DNA from: M55B144 sp964550615
GTDB taxonomy: Bacteria > Bipolaricaulota > Bipolaricaulia > UBA7950 > UBA9294
Length of the DNA stretch: 64,000 nt
Reading direction: 5' to 3'
Assembly (NCBI GenBank): GCA_964550615.1
Contig: CAZKAB010000003.1
Span: 30,218-94,217, forward strand
Position numbers and translations under genes: made by a program. The notes beneath the pieces are model-generated. The model searched no databases and had not been told where the DNA came from. It was given only the letters and a program-made list of their open reading frames with translations. This document shows, in pieces, positions 34,823 through 42,535 of the stretch. Each line of letters begins with the position of its first letter. Positions within the stretch are counted from its first letter, which is position 1.

Positions 34823-35413
34823 ATGGCGGAAAACACACCGAACCGTGAACAAGCGATGGTGCTTCTGAAAGAGTTCAACAAGAGCGAAAGCCTGATCAAA
34901 CACGCACTTGCCGTGGAAGGCGTCATGCGCTACATGGCGAGGAAGAGGGGAGAGGATGAAGAGAAATGGGGGGTCATCGGTCTTGTGCACGATCTCGACT
35001 ATGAGCGCTATCCGGAGAGTCATTGCCAGAAATCGCAAGAAATCTTGGAAAATCGGGGCTGGCCGGAGGAGTATATCCGCGCAGTTGTCTCGCACGGTTG
35101 GGGTATCGTCACCGATGTCGAACCACAACACGAAATGGAGAAGGTCCTCTACGCGATCGATGAACTGACCGGGTTGGTGACTGCTGTCGCGCTCGTCCGA
35201 CCCTCAAAGAGCGTGCTCGACATGAAGCCGAAATCGGTCGCCAAGAAATGGAAGGACCGCAGTTTCGCTGCCGGGGCAAACCGCGAAATCATAGAGAAAG
35301 GGGCGCAGATGCTCGGAATGGAGCTTACGGACCTGTTCTCTGATGTCATTATGGGAATGCGTGATGTGGCGGACGAGATCGGCCTTGCCGGATCCGTTGG
35401 AGAGTCCGCCTAG
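34823..35413 (+). CDS. HD domain metal-dependent hydrolase
   Basis: A 196-residue HD-domain protein. The metal ligands are His in LIKHALAVEGVMRY, His-Asp in GVIGLVHDLDYERYP, and later His residues in VVSHGWG and an Asp in YAIDELTG. It resembles small uncharacterised HD phosphohydrolases of anaerobes. ATG is preceded by AGGGAGGAAGC. It lies 36 bases before oligoendopeptidase F and may be cotranscribed with it. Confidence 0.85.
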   Translation: MAENTPNREQAMVLLKEFNKSESLIKHALAVEGVMRYMARKRGEDEEKWGVIGLVHDLDYERYPESHCQKSQEILENRGWPEEYIRAVVSHGWGIVTDVEPQHEMEKVLYAIDELTGLVTAVALVRPSKSVLDMKPKSVAKKWKDRSFAAGANREIIEKGAQMLGMELTDLFSDVIMGMRDVADEIGLAGSVGESA

Positions 35414-35449
35414 CGGAATAGGGCGGAGGGCATAGCAAGGAGTATGAGT

Positions 35450-37216
35450 ATGAGCGAACGCGGATATGAGAAGGGGCGCTGGTCACTGGCCGACCTGATG
35501 CCATCGCCGGATGGTCACGAAGTCACTGAACATCTCAGCCGTATGGAAGCAGCGTTGGCAGACCTGGAAGGAAGTCGCAACCTCCTAGATAGCGCAATGT
35601 CCGAGTCGGACTTCTCGAGGGTATTGAGGATGATGGAAGAGATAGGCTCGCTCTCACGCCGGCTTGGCGGTTATGCCGCGCTCTGGTTCTCCGAGGACAC
35701 ACACAATCAGGATGCGCTCTCGTTTCGCGGAAGAATGGAAAGGACGATCGCCGATGCGCGGAACCGCGCCCTGTTCTTCGAGCTGTGGTGGAAGGAGTTG
35801 GACGATGAGGCGGCAACCCGGCTGATAGCAGCAAGCGGAGATCTCGCCTACTACCTGCATTCGTTGCGTAGTTTCAAGCCCTACACCTTGTCCGAGACTG
35901 TGGAAAAGGTGATTAACCTCAAGGACCTGAACGGCGTGGAGGCACTTGTCACGCTGTATGACATGATCACGAGCGAGTTTCATTACGAACTGAAGATCGA
36001 CGGCAAGAAGAACTCATTGACCCGTTCCGAGTTGACGACCTACGCGCACGATCCGAGGCCCGAATTGCGGGAACAGGCGTACAAGGAGCTGTACCGCGTT
36101 TACGGAGAACACAATACCGTGCTCGGGCAGATCTATCAGCATATTGCTCGCAACTGGGCCGACGAAGAAGTCGACCTGCGCGGATTCTCCACCCCTATTT
36201 CAATGCGCAACCTCAGAAACGACATCCCGGATGAGGTAGTGGACACCCTGCTCGATGTCTGTCGTGACAACACGTCTCTGTTCCAGCGCTACTTCCGGAT
36301 GAAAGCCGCTTGGCTGGGAATCAATCGCTTGAGAAGGTACGACATTTATGCCCCGTTGCGCTCTGCAGACAAAGAGTATCCGTTCGACGAAGCGGCGCAA
36401 ACCATATTCTCCAGTCTGAGCGCTTTCTCTCCTGTTTTGGCAACGCACGCCAAACGCGTTCTCGACGAGGGGCACCTTGACGCGGAGGTGCGAACGGGCA
36501 AGTGCGATGGTGCATTCTGCTACGGAGTCCTGCCCGGACTCACGCCATGGATTCTCACAAGTTACAACGACAAGAGTGACGACGTGTTCACACTTGCGCA
36601 CGAGCTCGGACACGCGGTGCACTCTCTCATGTCCGCCGCTCACTCGCCGCTCACTTTCCACTCATCTCTTCCACTTGCCGAGACGGCATCAGTCTTCTCT
36701 GAAATTCTCCTGCTTGAGTATCAGCTCAAAACCGAATCCGATGAAGATGCACGGCGTGATATCTTGGCGAGATTCGTGGATAGTGCTTATGCCACGGTGA
36801 CCCGGCAAGCATATTTTGTGCTGTTTGAACGTGAGGCGCATGCGCTCGTGGCCGCAGGTGCGACGATCGATGCACTTGCCGACCGCTACTTGTCGAACCT
36901 GCGCGAGCAATTCGGAGACGCTGTAGAAGTGACAGACGAGTTCCGCTGGGAGTGGCTATCCATTCCGCACATATACAATACGCCTTTCTACTGCTATGCA
37001 TACAGCTTCGGTCAACTGCTCGTGCTCGCGCTCTACAAGCGATACAAGGAAGAGGGCGACGCGTTCGTACCCAAGTTTCTTAATATCCTCTCGCACGGCG
37101 GCTCGAAGAGCCCACAATCGATCCTTGCGGAAGCCGAAATCGACATCACCTCGCCCGCGTTCTGGCAGGGAGGGTTCGACGTTCTCAAAGGGATGATCGA
37201 CGAGCTGGACAGTTGA
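35450..37216 (+). CDS. pepF: Oligoendopeptidase F (M3 family metallopeptidase)
   Basis: A 588-residue cytoplasmic zinc peptidase that trims medium-length peptides. The HELGH zinc motif lies near residue 384 (LAHELGHAVHSLMS) with the third ligand in LPLAETASVFSEILL. The N-terminal oligopeptidase domain and the C-terminal YNTPFYCYAYSFGQLLVLALYKRYKEEG block are typical. Two ATGs are possible; 35450 is chosen because AAGGAG sits at a proper seven-base distance. Confidence 0.9.
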   Translation: MSERGYEKGRWSLADLMPSPDGHEVTEHLSRMEAALADLEGSRNLLDSAMSESDFSRVLRMMEEIGSLSRRLGGYAALWFSEDTHNQDALSFRGRMERTIADARNRALFFELWWKELDDEAATRLIAASGDLAYYLHSLRSFKPYTLSETVEKVINLKDLNGVEALVTLYDMITSEFHYELKIDGKKNSLTRSELTTYAHDPRPELREQAYKELYRVYGEHNTVLGQIYQHIARNWADEEVDLRGFSTPISMRNLRNDIPDEVVDTLLDVCRDNTSLFQRYFRMKAAWLGINRLRRYDIYAPLRSADKEYPFDEAAQTIFSSLSAFSPVLATHAKRVLDEGHLDAEVRTGKCDGAFCYGVLPGLTPWILTSYNDKSDDVFTLAHELGHAVHSLMSAAHSPLTFHSSLPLAETASVFSEILLLEYQLKTESDEDARRDILARFVDSAYATVTRQAYFVLFEREAHALVAAGATIDALADRYLSNLREQFGDAVEVTDEFRWEWLSIPHIYNTPFYCYAYSFGQLLVLALYKRYKEEGDAFVPKFLNILSHGGSKSPQSILAEAEIDITSPAFWQGGFDVLKGMIDELDS

Positions 37217-37292
37217 GTAGTCTACCCTTGCCCGCCGTGTTTGCGATGGCTCATGAGAGGATGCCTGTCGCGGCGGATGTTATCGCTGGAGC

Positions 37293-38126
37293 CTATCCGC
37301 GCTTGCCCTCGCGCTTGATTTCGTCTCCCCAGTTGAGCTTCTCTTGCAGCACGCGGAAGAATGATGGAGCACCTGCCATGCGCACGAGGCGGGTAGGAGA
37401 GACGGCTCGCTTGACTGTGACTTCGTCTCCTGCCGAGAGTTCAGTGACGATGTCGCCGTCGGCGAGCATGCTCGCTTGGGTGTGCGCCCGTACAAGGAGG
37501 ACCTCCTCGGCTGGAAATATCACTGGGAGCAACCCCAACTTATGCGTAGCGAGCGGACTGGCGAGAATGCATGCGGCCGGGGGAACAATCACCGGGCCGC
37601 CGGCGGAGAGGTTATACGCCGTCGAGCCGGTCGCTGTGGACAGTATTAAGCCGTCCCCGGGATAGCTTGCCACACCCCCTTCGCTCCACATAAGTTCGAG
37701 CTCACAGAAACGGGCCGTTGGTGTTCCGGTGATGACGATATCGTTCAATACAGTCCCGGTTTCGTGACCGACGGTGTAGGAGAGGCGCATCCTCTCTTCT
37801 ATCGCGAACGAATCGCGCAGCATGCCTTCGAGCGCGGAAGTAAGCTCCGGTGCCTTCACCTGCGTCAGGAACCCCAAACTCCCCAGGTTTGCACCCAAGA
37901 TAGGTATCGCCGAATTGGAGAAGATAGACGATGCACGCAGGACCGTCCCGTCGCCTCCCAGGGCGACGACGAGCGTTCCTTCCATCTCGGCAAAATAAGG
38001 CCGGTCGCGATCGACCGGAATCGTCTCGATCCCTTTGAGCTGCGCCCATGCCTTGAGAACGGCAAGGGTGCGAAGTGCCCCTTCCTTCTCGGTGTTGGCA
38101 ACGATGTAGATCTTCTGAAGCTTCAT
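37293..38126 (-). CDS. nadK: NAD kinase
   Basis: A 277-residue ATP/polyphosphate-NAD kinase making NADP. It has the GGDGTVLRAS nucleotide motif (about residues 57-66), ANLGSLGFLTQ, LNDIVITG, YPGDGLILSTATGSTAYNLSAGGPVIVP and ASMLADGD stretches that define the family. GGGAGGCGG sits before the ATG. It starts 25 bases after the ABC permease on the same strand, so it ends an importer operon; an essential enzyme in that position is unusual. Confidence 0.93.
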   Translation of the reverse strand: MKLQKIYIVANTEKEGALRTLAVLKAWAQLKGIETIPVDRDRPYFAEMEGTLVVALGGDGTVLRASSIFSNSAIPILGANLGSLGFLTQVKAPELTSALEGMLRDSFAIEERMRLSYTVGHETGTVLNDIVITGTPTARFCELELMWSEGGVASYPGDGLILSTATGSTAYNLSAGGPVIVPPAACILASPLATHKLGLLPVIFPAEEVLLVRAHTQASMLADGDIVTELSAGDEVTVKRAVSPTRLVRMAGAPSFFRVLQEKLNWGDEIKREGKRG

Positions 38127-38151
38127 CCGCCTCCCGCTGCAGGCCTTGTCA

Positions 38152-38910
38152 TTACGGCCGCCGTTTGACGTATCGCCAGCGGCATAGCATCCGTTCGATG
38201 ATGTCGATAACGATGTAAAGGATAAGGCCGAGGATGGCCATCGCCACTATCCCGGCAAATGCACGATCTCTGCTGAACAGCATGTGCTTGTTGATGAAGA
38301 CGCCGAGTCCGGTTCCGAGCGCAGCGTGCGTCTCCGCGATGTAAAGAAAGGCTATTCCCAGGCCGATGCTCACGCGCACGCTTGTCAGGATCTCAGGCAG
38401 GCTCGCTGGAAGAACGACATGATAGTAGACCTGTAGGCGGCTTGCTCCCGCGGAGAGAACGCTCGTCACATGTTCGTCGTCGATGTTTTTGGCCGCCCCG
38501 CGCGCTGAGACCAGAATCTGAAAGAAGAGAACAAACGCCACCATCGCCACTTTGGTTCCGCTCCCCGTCCCGAAAACAACGAACAGAAAGAGAATCAGGG
38601 CGACCTGCGGGATCGGGTAGGTGATGTAGATGATGGGAGCGAAGAAACGATCCAGCTTTGCCTCCCGACCAAGCACAAGGCCGATGGGAGTGGCGGTGGC
38701 AAGAGCGATAAGCATCGCGAGGATAAGTCGCCAGGCGCTTGCCATGAAGTTCCGTTGCAGCTCGGCTGCGTTCTTTATCACCTGTGAGAGTGCATCGAAC
38801 GGTCCGGGAAGGAGTGAAGCGTGATTGATCGCATTCACAGCGATGCTCGCCATCTCCCAAAGGAAGAAGAGAAGCGCAACACTGAATACATAGGTCAACA
38901 CACGTTTCAT
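38152..38910 (-). CDS. ABC transporter permease (SsuC/TauC/ThiX-like)
   Basis: A 252-residue single-domain permease of the nitrate/sulfonate/bicarbonate family. The EAA loop reads VLSAGASRLQVYYHVVLPASLPEIL, and the GLGIAFLYIAETHAALGTGLG stretch is typical. ATG at 38910 overlaps the ATPase stop (ATGA). Forms the membrane channel with the preceding ATPase and the secreted binding protein. Confidence 0.88.
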   Translation of the reverse strand: MKRVLTYVFSVALLFFLWEMASIAVNAINHASLLPGPFDALSQVIKNAAELQRNFMASAWRLILAMLIALATATPIGLVLGREAKLDRFFAPIIYITYPIPQVALILFLFVVFGTGSGTKVAMVAFVLFFQILVSARGAAKNIDDEHVTSVLSAGASRLQVYYHVVLPASLPEILTSVRVSIGLGIAFLYIAETHAALGTGLGVFINKHMLFSRDRAFAGIVAMAILGLILYIVIDIIERMLCRWRYVKRRP

Positions 38911-39638
38911 CCCTCGAGCGCCTCCCGGAGTCTGGTCATTATAGCTTGGAAGGCTGCGCTGTCGCGATAGTCGAGCTGCCCCATTTCGGGGTTGTCTACG
39001 ATTGTCTTGATCTGTGCCGGTCGTTCGCTGAGAACGATGATCTCTTGCCCGAGAAAGGCTGCTTCTTCGATGTTGTGCGTCACAAGAACAAGCGAGAATC
39101 CTCGCTCGTGCCACAAAGTGAGAAACAGGTCCTGTATCTTCTCGCGGGTGAGCGTGTCGAGGGATGCGAGTGGCTCATCCATGAGAAGGACTGAAGGGGC
39201 GGTAGATAGGGCACGGGCGATCCCAACACGTCGCTTCATCCCTTCTGAAAGCTCTGACGGAAAACGCGATTTGACGCTTTCCAAGCCAAGATGTGTCAGC
39301 ACTTGCAGGGCGTTTCGCTCCGGGTAGTCTCCGTTCAGAAGGAGTGAGAGATTTGCGTTTTGCCACACCGTCTTCCACGGAAGAAGCCCCGCGTTCTGCA
39401 GAATCAACGCCACGTCGCGGCGAGGACCGGTGATCCGGTCGCCGCCGATCGTGATTGTGCCGGAATAGGGATGGAGAAGGCCGGCCAGGGCAAACAGGAT
39501 GGATGTCTTGCCGCAGCCCGACGGGCCAATGAGCGCGAGGCTTCTTCCCTGCTCCAGCTTGAACGTGATATTGTCCACGGCACGAACGGCTTGCTGTCCG
39601 TCGCCGTATTCAATCGTTACAGCTTGTAGGTCGATCAT
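38907..39638 (-). CDS. ABC transporter ATP-binding protein (SsuB/TauB/ThiZ-like)
   Basis: A 243-residue ATPase with Walker A GPSGCGKTS, signature LSEGMKRRVGIARAL, Walker B SVLLMDEPLASLD and the switch His in LVTHNIEEA. Start overlaps the binding-protein stop in ATGA form and the stop overlaps the permease start. The signature has E for the usual G (LSEGM), as in several SsuB-like proteins. Confidence 0.9.
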   Translation of the reverse strand: MIDLQAVTIEYGDGQQAVRAVDNITFKLEQGRSLALIGPSGCGKTSILFALAGLLHPYSGTITIGGDRITGPRRDVALILQNAGLLPWKTVWQNANLSLLLNGDYPERNALQVLTHLGLESVKSRFPSELSEGMKRRVGIARALSTAPSVLLMDEPLASLDTLTREKIQDLFLTLWHERGFSLVLVTHNIEEAAFLGQEIIVLSERPAQIKTIVDNPEMGQLDYRDSAAFQAIMTRLREALEG

Positions 39639-40660
39639 TTTAGGAACTGGTCGGTGGTGACATCCTCATAGGCGGGATGTTTCCACGTGTAGTGCTTCGC
39701 GTTCGCCCACGCAACGACATCCTCATACTGCTGTTTGCTGAGCATTGCCGGATGCGAGAAGTGGGGAATCACGAAGCTGTCTACTACTCCTTCGGGAATG
39801 GCATCTGTTCCCAATCCGGGGAAGAACAAAGCCAGTGCCTCGTCGATTCCGGTATCGATTAGTTCTTCGCGGCTTGTGTTGTCAATCTTTTCTATCGCCT
39901 GGCGGTAAGTATCGTAGAACCTCGCGATCACATCCGGTGATTTCTCGACAATGCTCCTGCGGAAAACGACCACACTCGGCAAGAGGTCGATGCCATCAAA
40001 GTCGGAGAGATGAATCAGTCTGGTTCCGGGCTTCACCGGGGGATAGTTGCTGATGTAGGTGATATACGGCTCGGGGAGGACGGCGGCGTAAACTGAGCCT
40101 AAAGACAGGAACGTTGCGAGTTGCAGCATATCGTGCCAGTAGGAATAGTCCTTGTCAGGTTTCACCGTATATCCCAACTTGGTGAGCAAGGCGTCGATCT
40201 CGTACTCAATGTCACTCATCTCTGTGATGGCGATTGACTTGAGCGTGCTCCCGGAATCAGTTCTCGCAAGCAGAGCATCGATTGAATTGATGTTGAAGTA
40301 GCTTTGAGAGAGAAGGGCAAGGCTTCCCGTTTGCTCCGGTTTGTATGCCGTGCTGGTTATCACGATGTCGGTTCCGCTTGCAATGAGGAGGAGTGCTGTG
40401 GTTACGTCACAAACCATGCCGTCGATGTTGCCGGCCATGAGTGCGAGTGCGCGCGCCTGATTGTCACTTAGGCCGATCACGTCAACATCGATCCCGTTTT
40501 GTTGAAACAGATTCCATCCGCTAGCGAATGCAATCGGCAGAGCACCCATGACCGGGGGGAGACTCACACGCAGTTTTGGAAGCGAGTCGCCGTAGGAGAT
40601 AAAGACACCGAGAAACACGATGACCAGACAGAAGATCGCAGATCGGCGAGCATGAACCAT
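39635..40660 (-). CDS. ABC transporter substrate-binding protein (NMT1/SsuA-like)
   Basis: A 341-residue secreted binding protein with signal peptide (ARRSAIFCLVIVFLGVFISYGDS) and the NMT1/THI5-like start LPKLRVSLPPVMGALPIAFASGWNLFQQNGIDVDVIGL. ATG at 40660 is preceded by AAGGAGGAG. Ligands in this class include sulfonates, nitrate, thiamine precursors and riboflavin; no riboswitch that would reveal the ligand was found upstream. Coupling to nadK might hint at a cofactor precursor, which is speculative. Confidence 0.85.
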   Translation of the reverse strand: MVHARRSAIFCLVIVFLGVFISYGDSLPKLRVSLPPVMGALPIAFASGWNLFQQNGIDVDVIGLSDNQARALALMAGNIDGMVCDVTTALLLIASGTDIVITSTAYKPEQTGSLALLSQSYFNINSIDALLARTDSGSTLKSIAITEMSDIEYEIDALLTKLGYTVKPDKDYSYWHDMLQLATFLSLGSVYAAVLPEPYITYISNYPPVKPGTRLIHLSDFDGIDLLPSVVVFRRSIVEKSPDVIARFYDTYRQAIEKIDNTSREELIDTGIDEALALFFPGLGTDAIPEGVVDSFVIPHFSHPAMLSKQQYEDVVAWANAKHYTWKHPAYEDVTTDQFLK

Positions 40661-40764
40661 ATGCTCCTCCTTAGATGTGCACGGTATTGGACGATTATAC
40701 CGATCCTGCACTTGGCGACAAAGAGAGAATGGTCCTTGTATTGTGTGCGAGCTCGTTTCGCCGG

Positions 40765-40792
40765 TTGCGTAGTTTTCCTTTTTGGATACGAT
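40765..40792 (+). promoter_or_regulatory. Possible promoter of the ABC exporter genes
   Basis: TTGCGT (40765-40770) and TACGAT (40787-40792) with a 16-base spacer. The start of transcription would fall only a few bases before the ATG at 40802, which has no Shine-Dalgarno; a near-leaderless mRNA would explain that. Confidence 0.4.
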
Positions 40793-40801
40793 CTTTCTCT
40801 C

Positions 40802-42535
40802 ATGGATCGGTTGAGTATCTGGTTGTGGCGATATCGCGCGAGGCTGCTGGCTGGATTCGTCTCCCTGTTGATTGTTGATGGAGCAGGAATCCTGGTCCCG
40901 TTGGTCATCCGTGAGGTGATTGACCGCCTTGCTCAAGGGGAGGGAGGCCTTCTCATCTACGCGGCATACATCGCCGCCCTTGCCCTTATCATGATGGTCT
41001 TCCGGTTTCTGTGGCGGTATTTTTTCATCGGCACGGCACGCCGGATAGAACGAGACTTGCGTGCACAGCTATACGAGCATTTCCTGACCATGCCGGCTAC
41101 CTTCTATACCGAATACAAGACCGGGGATCTGATGGCGCACGCGACGAATGACATCGATGCGGTCAGCCGCGCCTGCGGATTCGGTGTGCTGACCATCGCC
41201 GACCCGATGCTGATGATTCCAGTCTCATTGGGGATCATGCTGGCAATCGATCCTCGCCTTACCATGTACACCATAATCCCTCTCCCCATTCTCACGCTGT
41301 TCATGCTCAGATTCGGCAAGATAATCCATAAGCGATTCGAGAGCGTACAGGCGACATTCTCCCTGGTGATGGAGAAGGTGCGAGAGAATGTCGCCGGAAT
41401 ACGCGTCGTCAAGTCATTTGTGCAGGAGAAGGGTACGGAGGACGACTTTGCCCGCGTGAACCAACGCCTGGTCGATAAGAACATGGCCCTTGTCCGCGTG
41501 TGGGGGTTATTCAATCCGCTTATCGAGCTCTTGAGTGGGGCATCGCTCGCCATCGTGCTGTGGGTCGGTGGAAGCCGGGTAATCTTCGGATCCTTGTCGC
41601 TCGGGAGTTTCGTTGCATTCAGTCAGTATCTGTCGATGCTCATCTGGCCGATGATCTCGCTTGGTTGGGCGGTGAATGTGCTCCAACGCGGGAAGGCATC
41701 GCTTGAGAGGATCAATCGCTTGCTCGACGTTCCCGCAACGATCATCGATCCGCCTTCTCCGCAGCAGATGACCGGTACGCGCATCGACATTGAGGACCTC
41801 TCGTTCTTCTATCCGGAACGGGATGGTGATGGGATGATTCCTGCGTTGGGTGGGGTGAACCTGACGGTTGAAGAGGGGATGACGGTGGGCGTGGTGGGTC
41901 TCACCGGCTCGGGAAAGAGCACACTGGCGAGATTGATCCCGCGCGTCTTCGACCCACCGCCCGGAAGTGTGCGCCTCGGTGGAACAGATGTGCGTGATCT
42001 GTCTTTGGCCACGCTGCGGGAGACAATCGGGTATGTTCCCCAAGATCCGTTCCTGTTCTCGGCGAGTATCCACGACAACATTGCATTCGGCCGACCTGAC
42101 GCAACGCCGAAAGAAGTCGAGCACGCGGCGGAACTCGCCGGAATTCATGACGAGATATGCGAGTTTCCCAGGCGTTATGACACCATGGTCGGAGAACGCG
42201 GAGTATCTCTATCCGGGGGACAGAAGCAACGGGTGGCGATCGCGCGCGCCTTACTTCTAGAGCCGCGGATTCTCATCTTCGATGATCCATTGTCCGCGGT
42301 CGATGCCGAGAAGGAGGAACTGGTTCTCGGCAACCTGCGCACATTCTTCTCCGGCAGGACATGCATGATCATTGCTCATCGAATCTCGGCCGTGATGCAT
42401 GCAGACCACATTCTCGTCCTCGACCACGGACGGGTGGCGGAGGAAGGGACGCACAGCGAACTCATCTCCATAGACGGAATATACCAGCGAATCTGGAAGC
42501 TGCAGCAGGCGGAAAGGCGGATGAACGCATCATGA
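40802..42535 (+). CDS. Heterodimeric ABC exporter subunit with degenerate Walker B (TM287-like)
   Basis: A 577-residue half-transporter: six membrane helices, then an ATPase domain. Walker A is GLTGSGKST, the signature is a normal LSGGQKQRVAIARAL, but Walker B reads ILIFDDPLSAVD, with Asp where the catalytic Glu should be (about residue 496). This is the pattern of the TM287-type subunit, whose own nucleotide site binds ATP without efficient hydrolysis. Its intact LSGGQ completes the consensus site with the Walker motifs of the partner encoded directly downstream. Substrate (drug, lipid or peptide) unknown. The ATG at 40802 matches the family N-terminus; long in-frame codons upstream are not coding. 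Confidence 0.87.
   Translation: MDRLSIWLWRYRARLLAGFVSLLIVDGAGILVPLVIREVIDRLAQGEGGLLIYAAYIAALALIMMVFRFLWRYFFIGTARRIERDLRAQLYEHFLTMPATFYTEYKTGDLMAHATNDIDAVSRACGFGVLTIADPMLMIPVSLGIMLAIDPRLTMYTIIPLPILTLFMLRFGKIIHKRFESVQATFSLVMEKVRENVAGIRVVKSFVQEKGTEDDFARVNQRLVDKNMALVRVWGLFNPLIELLSGASLAIVLWVGGSRVIFGSLSLGSFVAFSQYLSMLIWPMISLGWAVNVLQRGKASLERINRLLDVPATIIDPPSPQQMTGTRIDIEDLSFFYPERDGDGMIPALGGVNLTVEEGMTVGVVGLTGSGKSTLARLIPRVFDPPPGSVRLGGTDVRDLSLATLRETIGYVPQDPFLFSASIHDNIAFGRPDATPKEVEHAAELAGIHDEICEFPRRYDTMVGERGVSLSGGQKQRVAIARALLLEPRILIFDDPLSAVDAEKEELVLGNLRTFFSGRTCMIIAHRISAVMHADHILVLDHGRVAEEGTHSELISIDGIYQRIWKLQQAERRMNAS

Noticed and set aside
34673..35131. N-terminal extension of the TauE/SafE protein
   Set aside because: It runs through the divergent promoter region and into the HD gene; ATG at 34672 has a ribosome site and gives the usual family length.
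40661..40801. TPP or other riboswitch before the NMT1-like binding-protein gene
   Set aside because: Looked for TPP-type CTGAGA and related motifs; none is present, and the region is only 141 bases shared by two divergent genes.
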